Origin: Simmondsia chinensis
Lineage: Eukaryota; Streptophyta; Magnoliopsida; Caryophyllales; Simmondsiaceae
Direction: 5' to 3'
Length of the DNA: 64,000 nucleotides
Assembly: GCA_018398585.1 (NCBI GenBank)
Contig: JAGTTD010000001.1
Location: 38,889,938 to 38,953,937 of the forward strand
A program made the translations under genes and the position numbers. Positions 34,865 through 47,100 of the stretch are shown one piece after another (position 1 is the stretch's first letter; every line of letters starts with the position of its first letter). The notes under the pieces were generated by a model that did no database searches, was not told the DNA's origin, and saw nothing but the letters and a program-made list of their open reading frames with translations.

Positions 34865-36698
34865 TCAATAAAAGATGGTTAGCTAAGAGTCCTTGACCAA
34901 TAAAATGCAACATAATCAAATATGAGATTTTCTTGAGCATTTTGTTATCTTCTTATCCAAAAAAAGATAAATACAAGAAAGGTACATGAAAGGAGAGAGC
35001 AAAAAAAAAAAAAGAGGCAAACCATAATTGAAGCCGGACTAGAAGATAATATAATCTTGTTGTGCCTTACTTTGCAAAATAGTCCACTGTGAATTTAGTT
35101 TCTCATGGAGAATGAAAAAATTGAACATTACTAAAACGACTAACTAAGATCATGATTTTGTTGATTAAAAAGTCTTAGGATATTATTTATCTCAAAATAA
35201 ATATTGATTTGATTTGATTTATAAATAGAATTCAAGGTTAAGGTTTGAGGGAGAGAAGAAAAATAGAGAGAAAAAGTATGAGGTTTTGTGAGATTTTAAA
35301 GAGTGCTTGTGGGGCACCTGGGCATAGGGACAAAAGTTGAGGATGCAAAGGGCCATGTCGAAACCGAGCCACCACCGCGAAAGAGCGAAGAGGTTGATGA
35401 CGCCTGTCATCCACCAAGCGCCACCACCAATCATACACCGTTGGCCACCTCCTGGCTTCTACCACTCGCGGCCGCATGACCCAGATAGGGTTTCACAGAT
35501 GCAGAGTACCTGACGAACAAGAATTGGGTTAGGGTTGAATTTGTTTGGACAAAATTACAATTTTACCCCTTCACTTTTACATGGTTACTTTGTTTGCTTC
35601 TATTTAATTGTTTTAAGTAAAAAGCATGTTAAATTTTTTGTCAATTTTAAACAAGTTAAAGGGGGTAAAATTAATATCTCTAGTATTTGACCCTAGAGGG
35701 TTACTAATTTTGTCAAAATGAGTAAATGTGCTTGTTGTCCCTTAGGTTGAATATCTGGGACACATAATAACTACTCAAATAGTTGCAACTGATGCAAAGA
35801 AATCAATTGTTAAAATGCAATGGCTAGAACTAAACAATGCGAGATACATGTGGGTGTTCCAAGGTACTATAGAGACATGAGAATGTAAAAAAATATAAGT
35901 CTTAGATTAGAATTGTAAATAGTTAGGTAGTTACAAGTTGTGAAGCAAGAGTTAGCGTATGGAGGTTTATACAAGTAGTCTTGAGGGACTTGATTTCTCC
36001 TGAACTAATCAATATCAGTATATAATTGCATACATATGCGTATAGAATCTGAAATGGTGCTGCCCGCTGGAATCGAACGGAGGTGCTCAGGGACACAACG
36101 AAAAGTGCCAATCCACTAAGCCACTTGCCTTGTTGTGCATGAATTAACAAAAAGAATTTATTAATTTCTGAATTTCGTAGCAGGAAACTGCAGTTGTTCT
36201 GGCGGTTAAGGTTGGTACGCAAATTTTGGATAATAGCAAATTGCAGTCACGTAAAACTAATTATTTCTAATTTTAATTAATTAGATGATAAGTAAATTAT
36301 GAAGACATGCATGTTAAAATTCGTAACGTGCCTTTGAATCTTGTTTTGGGTGGTTGTTGAAACCAAACATCAAGACGATGCTAAAAATCCTTGTTTAGCG
36401 TGGTTGTTGAAACCAGACGCCGAGACAGATGCCAAAACTAATAATAAAAAATAAGTGAATGAAGTATGTTGATACTGACTCGTGTATTTTACAAATTGAA
36501 AAGAATAATGGACTTTTCATGAAATATGAGAACAAATTTAGATTTTGGAACAGAGTATGAATTATGTAATATGTATAGTAAATTCATTGTTGTATAAATT
36601 TGCACTATGAGTAATTTAGTTGAGGTTTAATGCATGTATGCTTAATGCAATCATAAACCTTGCGGTTTGAATTTGTAAACATGAATAGTATATATTTA
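34865..36698. other. Spacer between Harbinger and CACTA-3
   Basis: It contains a GC-richer minus-strand open patch (35477-35238, starting MRPRVVEARRWPTVYDWWWR) without a recognised domain. A short inverted pair around TTTTACCCCTT (35561) and AAGGGGGTAAAAT (35658) may be a small hairpin element. There is a tRNA-like SINE head at 36056-36134 and a small imperfect repeat of TGGTTGTTGAAACCA (36350, 36401). Confidence 0.45.
36056..36134 (-). mobile_element. tRNA-like SINE head (minus strand)
   Basis: The minus strand reads GTGGCTTAGTGGATTGG (A box, 36124-36108) and GTTCGATTCC (B box, 36078-36069), separated by about 30 bp. The outer arms do not pair into a tRNA acceptor stem, so it is not a tRNA gene. 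The SINE body and target duplication could not be delimited. Confidence 0.5.
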
Positions 36699-37255
36699 CA
36701 CTACAAAAAAAGTGACTACTACCAACAGCAGGATTGTTGTTGGCAATGAAAATTTTTCTGTTGGTAAAGGATTTACCAATAGAAATCGGTCTGTTGGTAA
36801 CCTGTTGGTACAGCCTTTGTTGGTAAAATTTTTACCAACAGAAATTTTAAACTGTTGGTAACTGCTTAATTATTCATTTGTTAGTAAAGGTTGTACCAAC
36901 AAAGTTTTATGCTAGTAAAAGTTACTACCACCAACAAATTCTCTATTGGTAAAGAGTATATCAACAATAAATTCTTTACTAATAAAAGTTATACCAATAA
37001 AAATTATCTGTTGGTAAAGGATAGTACCAACACAAATTTTTTGTTGGTAAAATTTTTTTTACGAACAACGAATTCTTTGTTGGTAAAAATTATAAAAATA
37101 AAAAATGTATGTTGTCAAAGGGTATTCCAACCAAAAAAATTTCTATTGCTAAAGATTATTTCTACAATCAGCATATAATAGTAGAAGATATACCTACAAA
37201 GACTTTTTGTATATGCCAACAAAAATTTTACATTGGCAAGGATTTTCCAACGATT
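36699..37255. repeat. CACTA-3 subterminal repeats, 3' side
   Basis: Many inverted and direct copies of CTGTTGGTA / TACCAACA occur over about 550 bp, the probable binding sites of the TnpA-like product. Confidence 0.88.
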
Positions 37256-37444
37256 TCATACAACTAGGTCCTTCATTAATACATATACATTCACCAACAA
37301 ACAAATCCCCCACAACATCCAAAATACATCTTTAATATCATGTCTAATTTAATCCTCAACAAAAGAAAACAATCCAAAATAAATCCTAAAAGTTTATGTA
37401 GCAAAAAAACAAATCCATGATATATATGCAAAAAACATATCCTC

Positions 37445-39937
37445 CTACATGTCATCTTCATCTGTGTATTCCTGGTCTCTGTGCTCTTGATTAAGCTCAT
37501 TATCAACTGACATGCCCTTTTCCTATGACAACGATTAACAAAGACGTCAGCTGTACAACTCAAACTCAATCCCAATCTTTAAGCACATAAGTCAGTCATA
37601 CATAAGAGTTATCAATCAAGTCCTAGCATTTGCACCATCATATTTTAGAATATTTATCTTTATAATTCATATTCACTATTGCAAAGCCAAAATAGATATA
37701 TATTATGTCACAAGTAAACGATCAATAGTCAATTAGGCTCAATAAGAAACAACGCTAATTAACATACTACCGAGAACTATATTAGCCTAACTTCAAACTA
37801 ATAAAATGTTGTTCTACTACTATATGTTGAACAATTACCTTTCCTACAAATTTCAGAAGAGTAGACTCGAGAAAGTTTATCTTTTCCCATGATTTCTTGA
37901 AGCTCTCATCTGAATTAGACAACTTCTCATTCACAATTTTCAGTTCCTCCTCCAACTTTCTAGTCTTAGCTTGTTTCTCAGCTAGAGTGGCATGCTTAGC
38001 ACTAGAATGAGGAACCTTAACACCTAATCCGTAGGTTTTTGTGTATCCATTATTGTTCTCTCCCACAACTTCAAAAAATATCTTCCTTCGTTCTTTAATG
38101 AACGCTTCATCTGCATTATCCGGAAGTTTTGATAGTCTCCTACCAATCTCCATATGTAAAAAGTAGTATTTTAATCTATTAGCCTAGGTATTGGGATGCA
38201 TAAACACTAAACAAATTTAGAATGATCTAATAAATATAGCAATCATCAAACCAAAGCAGTAGAAGTATCATCATCAAGCACGGTGTGATGCTTTGGGATA
38301 CGGGTTTCCTTATAGATATCATTCTTATCGGATTCTTTACCATCTTGTTTCCACTATTCAAACAAAAATGTATGCGTTACTTGACATAAAAATTAGTGCA
38401 TAAAAAGTATTGAAATATGAAACTAAAAAGAGCTTCAATTACCTTAGCTTTCCGTACTCCAGCAAAAGCCTTGCTACCCACATAGTGTCTAAATTTTGAT
38501 TCTTTTTGATTAGCTATGGCTCTTTGACGGCGTTTCTATATCAAAAATTATGACACTATGAGAATAATTAATAAACAAGTGGGAACCACAACCATTATCA
38601 ATATAAGAATATTAGATCCATTATTACTATTACAATCACATTGATATACCTGCCCTTTTTTGGAAAAGCAAAACTCTATAAACTTTCTCCACTGTAGGTC
38701 AGGTACAATGTCAGGTTTATTGCCCAAAGCTTTAGCTTTCAAGAAACCTTCAATTAGGCCGTTTCTCCAATCGCTTTTATTTTCTCTCCAGCTAGAATTC
38801 ATTTTTGAACGGACCCACATGTATGGCTCCCTTCCTTCAGGGAAGTAGTACTCTTCCTGAAATATAAACACAACAATCACTTAGAACTCAAACATTGTAA
38901 CTAATAATCTATTTCTATTTTTTACATAATAAGAAATAAGTTACATTTATGATTTGCCATATATGGTTTATTCTCCACTCTTGCATTTCTGACCAATGCT
39001 CTACATCAATTAGCAACTTTCGAGGATTTGTAGCTTGAATCCATATCAAAGTTGACATTTTCCTTTGATTGTCATCGTCGGGATGATCTTTAGCATTAAC
39101 GTCAATGAAAACTTTGTCCTTCAACCTCTTTAATTTATTTGGCCCCTTCTTTTTCTTTTGAGGCTCCAATCCTACAACACCAAATAAATTCCATTAGTAT
39201 ATATTAAGGGTGTTAATTTTAAGGCACAAAAATGTAATTGAGTACTAACTTTGCCAAATTAAAGTCTTTGCTATATCATTATTTTTTATTAAATACAATA
39301 CTGCAATTCAAATCCTAAAAATATTATAATACAACCTGATTAAGTGCTACTAGTTGGTTATGCTTGCCCTTGAAATTGACATGATGTACCAGATGTATTA
39401 CCAGTTCCAGACCCTAAACAAATTCACATGACATCAAAACATCGAACATAAATGTGTACTTGATACAATGCCCACAATTACAAAATTAACATGATTAATT
39501 CACAACCTTGTCTCTCATTACTTCTAGCTGTAAAACAATTACAAAAGCCTTTTTTCCCGCAATGGACAATTACGATTATCTGTAGTACCTTTTCAAATGC
39601 AAATAGTAAAACAAAATGCAAGAAAGGGTTAAGAGTACCCATAACTAGTACAAATTACAAGATAAAACATAATGTAATCTGAAAAAATAGACTCACTAAT
39701 CATATTTTCTATTTCATCAGGAATGATATTTTTTGCAACATGCTCTACTTCTGCTTGTGGCTGATTATCATGTGCATGATCAGTATGAAATAAAGCACGT
39801 CGTGTTTTTTGAACGGATGTCTCATCATCAGTCCGCTTTTGAGGAAGAGGATGATGAGCCAACCTAGGGCTGCAACGTAATTGCAGAAGGATATGTTGTG
39901 CTTGTGCTGTTTGATTATCATTTCTATGAGATGCCAA
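37445..39937 (-). pseudogene. CACTA-3 Transposase_24-type (TnpA-like) gene
   Basis: Spliced on the minus strand. Exon-like segments in order: 39937-39680 (MASHRNDNQTAQAQ..., acidic and Gln/His-rich); 39169-38945 (KKGPNKLKRLKDKVFIDVN, ATNPRKLLIDVEHWSEMQEW); 38858-38650 (EEYYFPEGREPYMWVRSKMN, DLQWRKFIEFCFSKKGQ); about 38538-38440 (KFRHYVGSKAFAGVRKAK); about 38357-38255; 38153-37840 (RRKIFFEVVGENNNGYTKTYG then a coiled coil rich in Lys/Glu/Leu); and a last acidic exon ending EYTDEDDM at 37445. GT/AG signals sit at most boundaries. The exons look largely open, so this may have been intact recently. The product binds the subterminal repeats in characterised relatives. Exact exon limits need a transcript. 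Confidence 0.75.
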
Positions 39938-40213
39938 TTTCTACATAAAAAATAGGAAAGACAACATAGAAAAAATATAACAGAGATATATTAACAAATA
40001 ACAATATAGCAATAAGATGTGTGGGGAACCTATAAATCTGATGACTTCACTAGCCTTCTCTTCATTCCAGTGGATGCCATGAAAAACCTTCAACATTTAA
40101 GATTAGCAAACAAATACAATGCAACAATATTCCTAAGATCATGGCATGTTATGTTAAAACAAGTATAACATTATAATCAACCACAATACCATAACTAGCA
40201 AAACACTAGAATT

Positions 40214-40214
<1 letters not shown>

Positions 40215-40253
<39 letters not shown>
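40215..40253. repeat. A39 homopolymer
   Basis: Thirty-nine A residues lie between the two genes of CACTA-3, just past the TNP2 stop codon. No target duplication or retroelement body is visible next to it. Confidence 0.9.
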
Positions 40254-40254
<1 letters not shown>

Positions 40255-40299
40255 AAAATGTTTCCATGTTACAATTACAAAAAAACATGACTATCAACT

Positions 40300-43200
40300 C
40301 TAATCATAATCATAACCATATAAAGTATCATCTTCTTCACTACTATTACTATAGTAGAAATATTCGTCATCAACTTCCTCACTAATTAGTTCATTCAAGG
40401 GTTTGTCAACCATAACCCCTTGCACATCTTCTCTAACAATGCTTATCTCATCCATGTTAACATCTTCTCGTATCTCATTGGATGGATGCCCGTCAGGTTC
40501 TGGTATGTTATCTTCCTCCATGTCAAACAAATCCCTAGGTTTTGTACAGGTCACAACATGCCAATCATTTTCTTTACTGTCAGATGTATAGAAAACTTGT
40601 TGGACTTGGTCAGCAATAACAAAAGGCTCGTCTGTTTTCATTAGTGTTTTAAGGTTTACTAAACTAAAACCAAGTCGGTTCTTTCTTAATACCCCTATTA
40701 GGATTTACCCAATCACATCGAAACAAGACAACCTTCCTATCATGATGATAGTCTAGCTTAAGAATTTCTGTTAGCACACCATAAAAGGTGATATTCCCTA
40801 TAGGTGTAGTTGCATGGACAAGAACCCCTGAATTCCGAGTTACTGCTTTCTATCAGCATTTTTTACACGGAACCTAAAACCATTGCATGTGATCCTTGTC
40901 ATCTTCCTTATCCAATTGCTAGGCCATTTACTCAACCATCGTAGGTCCTCTACTTTGTTAGGGTTAGTAGGTACATATCGCTCAACCTACAAAAGTAAAT
41001 AATTGTTAGAAAAATAAATATGTTAAAATTATTTATCAAGAACTACATCATGGCACCTGTATTATATACAACTTAAACTTACATTACATTGAAACCAAGT
41101 AAGAAACTCTACTTTGTGGATCTCCTCATTTTCTTTTTCAGTCAGGTGCCTGTTTTGAGCAGTAATTAGATCATGATGCTCACTGTAAACAAAAAAGTTG
41201 TGAGCTTACATTTGAAATATAAACTTTACATCATCAACAAAGAAACTAATGAAATAAAAGTCTTTGTTAAAGAATATACTTAATGCAGTCTTGAATGTCT
41301 TCGCAGTTGAACAAGATATATCCATGTGCTTGTTGTAAAAGAACATCAGAGGCCAACATGATATTCTTTTCAGAAGTGTAATAACTTTTGAGGGACAATC
41401 TCGACAATCCTTTGCATGCTTCGCCATCCTTTGCATCATCATTTCTTTTGGACCTTGTCTCTCTTGTCTCAACACCATGTAAATACATCTCGCAAAAAGT
41501 AAGGCATTCTTCTGAAAGGTATCCTTCAGCAATTGAGGCTTCTGGTCGACTTCGATTACATACATAGCATTTTAACTTATGCAAAAACCTATTTAAGATC
41601 ATTAAAATAAAGTTCGAATGTGCCAAACACATTAATTATAAATATAAAAACCATGAAAAATGCCAACTAGATTACATACCTTTCAACTGGATACATCCAG
41701 CGAAAACAAACAAGGCCTGCTATACATGCTTCATATGGTAGATGAATAGCAAGGTGCACCATGATATCGAAGAATGAAGGAGGTAATAATCGCTCGAGTT
41801 CACAAAGGGTTATTGTTATTCGATCTTGTAAGCACTCAAAGTCATATGTTGTCGCCACGTTTGAGCATAGCTCTTGAAAATAGTTGCCGAATTGAATTAT
41901 AACACGACTTACCTCCTTATTTCGCAAATTGCGCACTGACAAAGCAAACAACTGCTGCATCAAAATATGATAATCATGACTTTTCAACCCCAAGATCTTT
42001 CTTTCCGTCATCCTCACACACTTGCAATATTGCTTGCATATCCATCAGGAACTCTAATACTAGCTAAAACTCCCAAAAGTTGCTTCTTTTCTTCAACACT
42101 TAATGTGAAACATGCAGGAGGTAGATACACTTTACCCTTTCCTTCCTTTGGGTGAAGATCCTTTTGAATGCTCATATCCGCGAGGTCAAGGCGTGATTGC
42201 AATGTGTCTTTTGTTTTCCCTTCAATATCTAGAATAGTACAAAGCAAGCTCTCGCAAATATTCTTCTTGATATGCATCACGTCAAGGTTATGCCTTATTA
42301 TTAGATGTTCCCAATATGGCAATTGGAAAAATATGCTCTTCTTCTTCAAAGAACTAACTTCCTCAGCCCTTTTCTTCTTTTTATGCTGCAACCGCAAACC
42401 CTTACCTAATGTCACATGCAGTCCTTCCATCTGTTCTAACAACTCTGTTCCAGATCTCAATATTAGAGCATGCCTTTTTTTAGTGGTTCCATCAAACGCC
42501 TTTCTGTTACGACAAATTTATGATTGTTATCGAGAAAGCGTCAATGTTTTTGGTAACATAATTTTCTACTCCGTTTCAAGTAGCAAGAGCATGTATCTAC
42601 ATTACAATGAGGACATGCACATTTCCCCTTTGTTCTCCACCCAGACAAATTACCATAGGCTGGAAAATCATTGATTGTCCATAACAATACTGCGTGTCAA
42701 GAAAAGGTCTCACGTGCTGAAGCATCGTAAGTGTTCACACCCATCTCCCACAGCTCACACAACTCCTCAACTAAAGGTTGTAAGTAGACATCAATGTCAT
42801 TACCAGGTGCTTTCGGACCCGGTATAAGCAGGGTTAGCAAGAATTAAGATTGCTTCATACACAGCCATGGTGGCAAATTATAGTTCATTAACACAACTGG
42901 CCATATGCTGTATTGAGTACCCATAATTCCAAAAGGGTTAAAACCATCACTAGCAAGGCCAAGCCTAACATTTCGAGGATCTTAAGTGAATTCTGGGTAT
43001 CGCTCATCCAAACTCTTCCATGCTTCGGTGTCTGCAGGATGTCTTAGCTTACTGTCTTTCTTCCGCGCATCTGCATGCCATCTCATATAACTAGCTGTTT
43101 TAGTTGACATAAACATCCTCTTAAGTCTAGGTATCAAGGGGAAGTGACGGAGCACCTTATTAGGGACTTTTTTTCCACTGCCTAATGACACTACATTCCC

Positions 43201-43961
43201 ATCATTTGTGGTCTTCCATCTTGAAGCACCACAAATAGGACATGAGTCATAGTCCAATAAATCCTTCCAAAACAACACACAATCGTTGGGACACGCATCT
43301 ATTTTATTGTATGTAAGACCCAACTTTCTAATAATGCCATTTGCTTTGTAATAGGTGTTTGGCGATGTTTCCCCCTTTGGCAAAGCATTTTTAAACAAAG
43401 TCAAAAGTTCAGTAAATCCAGCATCAGTCACCCCATGCTTGCATTTAAGATGATATGGCTGAACAAGAAATGAGAGTTTGCTGAATTCCTCACAATTAGG
43501 ATATAAGGGTTGCTCTGCATCTTTAAGCAATTCGTAAAAACTTTCAGTTTCTACATTAGGTCCTTCCATTGGTGGTTGTGATGATTCTTCCATATTAATA
43601 AGAATATGTACCCCATATGCATGTCCGATCATCTCATAAACACCATAATCATCGTCACGAACATTCATCTCCATCTCGCTACAAGTATCATTGCCCTTAT
43701 AAACTTCTGATTCCCCATGACTATGCCATATGCTACGAGCATAATCAGAACCCATGCCTTTAAGTTGAAGATGGTGTTCCACAGTGAGTTTATCTTTGCT
43801 ATACCGATAGCGCATAACTTGCATGGACAGGGTATCAACCCATTTTCACCAACAATATTAAGAGCATACGAGACAACTGCTCGCATTCCATTCTCAAATT
43901 CACTTGAAGCCCTTGGGAACTTCACACAATCCTTATTTTTAAACACATCCATATGGTACAT
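40300..43961 (-). pseudogene. CACTA-3 TNP2-family transposase
   Basis: Domains in order on the minus strand. A Transpos_assoc zinc-binding domain has GLIPCPCKLC (about 43840) continuing in another frame to SIWHSHGES. A TNP2 catalytic domain has SFLVQPYHLKCKHGVTDAGF, ACPNDCVLFWKD, CPICGASRWK and LGLASDGFNPFG (about 42960), with HNLDVMHIKKNICESLL (about 42290). A DUF4218 region has LKSHDYHILMQQL (about 41990) and FPPSFFDIMVHL-like sequence. RPEASIAEGYLSEECLTFC (about 41545) follows a 91-bp intron. A C-terminal DUF4216 region shows FYGVLTEILKLDYHHDRKVV (about 40780) and CDWVNPNRG, and the protein ends in an acidic tail at 40300. Visible damage includes a frameshift in the first domain, stops at 42982-42984 and near 42846, and a frameshift near 42480. 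The transposase cuts the CACTA ends. Confidence 0.88.
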
Positions 43962-45400
43962 CTACACTTACCAATATTCAAAAATCAATTACAAAAGATA
44001 GTAAAATATCTATCCAAATCAGCTCATACCATATAACCGCAATGTTCTAAGCTTGAATACTAAAACAGTGACTAGATGAGGAAATAATACAATTGATAAA
44101 AATAGATCAACTAATCAAATTCTTTCAGTTCTAAGGCTATAAATATTTTTCCATGTTTATTGGTCATATATTTTTGCTAACCGTTCTAATACATCAGGTA
44201 GGTTTTGTAGTTTTGAAGTAATTTTTTGTTCATTTCTTCATTGATTTACATCATACAACTAGCTTATGCAATGTTTTAGTTCAACTTTTGGTGATGTTAT
44301 CATAGATTCCTTAAGACAAAATAAGTCAAGTACAGTAGTTTTAGTTCTATATAGTTTTCTAACTTCTACATGGTATAACTTTTTTGTAGTGTTTAATTCA
44401 GTAGGTTTGATCTCGTATTATACACAATTTTTTTAGTATAACTTCTAGGTTTGGTCTAAATCAATTATGGACATGAATATTAACATATGGCTCACCTCAA
44501 ACTTGAATCAAACAATATTTATCGCTCTAAATCAGTAAAGCACACAAATTTTCATAAATCTAATAGTACAATCAGTACAAGATAACCTAATTACCCCATC
44601 TTACTCACAATTAAAAGTAAAAAAAAAGCAACAACAACCAATATATCAACAAATATAAGAATTTAGTTAAACAGTTTAAGACAAACCTAGTTACCTAATC
44701 TGCACTAAAACCAAACCAAATATACATGTTAATATCAACAAAACTAATGAATACAAACCTCAAATTGCATGAAAAATAGATCAAAATCATAAAAATTAGA
44801 AGTACCACCAAGCCCAAGAGTTGATAGAACCTCTTCAAAATCCATGTTTTAAACAAAATTCACGTCTCATAGAACAACTAGCAACGACCAACATAAATTT
44901 CAGCAAAATTCATGTCTCATACAACAAATTCACATGTTTTAAACAAAATAAAATGTAAAATGTATATAAATGCTCATGTTCATACCAGAAATTTAGGGCA
45001 CTGAGCCTGGCATGAAGGCTATCAAGTCAAGCCGGAAGACCCAGCAGCAGTGGTCAGCGTGGTGGTGGTTGAGTCACCGTGGCCAGCGTGGTGGCCATCG
45101 AGTCGTCGCCGGGGCGTGGTAGGTGGTGAGAGAATTTGGGGTGTGGGGGTGAAATGAAGTGAAAAGGGTCTAGTGCCCTTTTTACTCGTCCGCCTCTTTT
45201 TTTTTTTTTTTTTTTGAATCAATTACTAAATTTATTTAACTATTAAATTAATTTTAGGTTAGAATTGTAAGTATTGGGGGAAATTTAAGAGGGAAAATAA
45301 AAATTTGAGAGAAAAGGGGAAAAATGAAGGAAGGAAATGAAAATTAAGGAGGGAAACAAAAATTGAGTAAAAAAAAAATTAAGTACTATTAATTTTTTTA
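43962..45400. other. CACTA-3 5' non-coding region with GC-rich leader
   Basis: The AT-rich stretch holds no recognised exon. At 45020-45180 a GC-rich patch (GTGGTGGTTGAGTCACCGTGG type) with a T-rich edge could be the leader or first exon of the minus-strand genes. T20 lies near 45197-45216. Confidence 0.45.
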
Positions 45401-45419
45401 AATTTAAAACTAGTGACTT

Positions 45420-46509
45420 TGTTTGTTGATAATGATTCTTTTAATATTATAAGAATAATACTAACAATAAATTTGTCTGTTAGTAAATGTCTCTATCAGT
45501 ATTGGTCAAATACTAAAAATTTATTTGTTGGTAATATAATTTTGTCCTTTTTTAATAGTTATTAGTAATGAGTGAAGTACAAATATAAAAATGAAATAAG
45601 TAAATAAAATTAAAAAATGGAGGGAAAATGAAATTGAAGAGGAAAAATAAAAATTTTTGAAAACATTATTATTATTATTATTGTTATTAGTATTATTATT
45701 ATATTATTTAAGTACATGCTCAATTATAACTTATTACGATTATGAGGTTTACTAAGTTTTTAGTTCATAAATTTTGTGAAATAATGTTTTAATACAATAA
45801 GTTACATATGTTTTACAAATTCGTCAAAATGACGGTAAGAAAGAATAAAAATGGGGCATAGTTACACCAATACAGATCATTATTTAAACCATTTTTTAAT
45901 TATGTTTTTTGACAAAAAAGTTATTTCACAAAAGGCACTATAAAATTGATATATCAAACTTCATGGCATTAATATATAAATTTCTCTAATAAAATTTTTT
46001 ATAATTACTAATTTTATCGAAAATTTTGTTTATTGATAAATACATCTATTGGTATTAATTTAGTCGATACCAACAAAATTTATTTTATTTGGCAATGATC
46101 TAGTCAATACCAACAAAATTTATTTCTGCAGACATTGAGCTAGTTAGTACCAACAACACTTATATCTATTGGCATTAAGCTAGTCAATACCAACAACACT
46201 TATTTCTGTTGGAATTGAGCTAGTCAATACCAATAGTACTTATTTCTGTTGGCATTGAGGTAGTCAATACGAACAAAAATCTATTCTGTTGGGATTGACT
46301 ATATCAATACCAACAGAAATCTATTTTGTTAGAATTGATTATATCAATACCAACAGAAATTTATTTTTGTTGGGACTAAGTCTTTATTATTTTCACTTTT
46401 TACTCCTTCTAAGTCATTACCAGCAATAACATTTTGTTGTGGTAATGTACAACCATTACCAACAGAACTTGAAATACTACTGTTGGTAATGGTCACTTTT
46501 TTTGTAGTG
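45420..46509. repeat. CACTA-3 subterminal repeats, 5' side
   Basis: From about 46020 repeats of TTATTTCTGTTGGCATTGAG followed by TAGTCAATACCAAC occur at about 55-60 bp period (roughly seven units), with sparser copies from 45470. An (ATT)n stretch lies at 45666-45690. The block ends in the terminal inverted repeat. Confidence 0.88.
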
Positions 46510-46570
46510 TTACTTGGTGAATCTGAAAGTGGCTTGAATTTAAGTGAAATTAAAATTATTGCTCAGGATA

Positions 46571-47100
46571 AAATTTAGGGTTACTTTTATTTTAGTACCC
46601 TGATATTTTTGAAAATAATAAAAAGGACCCTGACTAAGTTTTTGTCGTATCAATAAAAAGGCCTATCTCAAGCGTGATAACATCATTTTCTATTGACTGA
46701 GCTAACGTGGCAATTGGTTTTTATTAATACCATAATAATATGCCCAATAGTACGCTTCAACACCCTTATTATTACTTTATGAGCACAAAATTCGAAATAT
46801 CGTGTTATGTAGAAGCTATCTATTTTCGCTTAATGTGTTTCAAACTATGGTTATTAAAGGGTATTTTTGTCATTTTACTGTAGCACTAATAAAAACACAG
46901 ATGTCAAATCAGCTATGTCGAGTAAAAATGACAAAGTTAAGTCAGACAGAAGCCTTTTTATTAATGCGACAAAAACTTAGGGGCCTTTTTATTAATGCGA
47001 CAAAAAATTAGAGGCTCATTTAATAATTCAAAAAGGTCAAGGTCCTTTTTATTATTTTCAAAAATATCGGGGTACTAAAATGTAAATAACCCTAAAATTT
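46571..47100. mobile_element. MITE-like element with long terminal inverted repeats
   Basis: AAATTTAGGGTTACTTTTAT at 46571 is matched inverted by a segment ending AAATAACCCTAAAATTT at 47100. The arms continue through TTTTAGTACCC, GATATTTTTGAAAATAATA and AAAAAGGACC, at least 60 bp with few mismatches and extending weakly to about 120 bp. The interior has no ORF with a domain. A short internal repeat of CCTTTTTATTAATGCGACAAA occurs twice (46950, 46983). It is 61 bp from the CACTA-3 end. The superfamily is unclear; Mutator-like or foldback would fit. No clear target duplication was found. Confidence 0.75.

Larger units (their letters stand above)
36699..46509 (-). mobile_element. CACTA-3, near-complete CACTA transposon with target duplication TTA
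   Basis: CACTACAAAAAAAGTGAC at 36699 is repeated perfectly inverted, ending at 46509, and the element is flanked by TTA on both sides (36696-36698 and 46510-46512). Subterminal blocks of CCAACAG / CTGTTGGTA repeats lie at both ends. Both expected genes are present on the minus strand: a TNP2 transposase (40300-43961) and a Transposase_24-type gene (37445-39937). A GC-rich leader at about 45020-45200 precedes them. Stops and frameshifts in TNP2 mean that this copy is no longer autonomous, but it is the best preserved element here. Confidence 0.97.

Noticed and set aside
36056..36134. A tRNA gene on the minus strand
   Set aside because: The A and B boxes are present but the acceptor ends do not pair and no sensible anticodon arm is visible.
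40215..40253. A39 run as the poly(A) tail of a LINE or SINE
   Set aside because: No retroelement body or target duplication was seen next to it; it is treated as a simple repeat.
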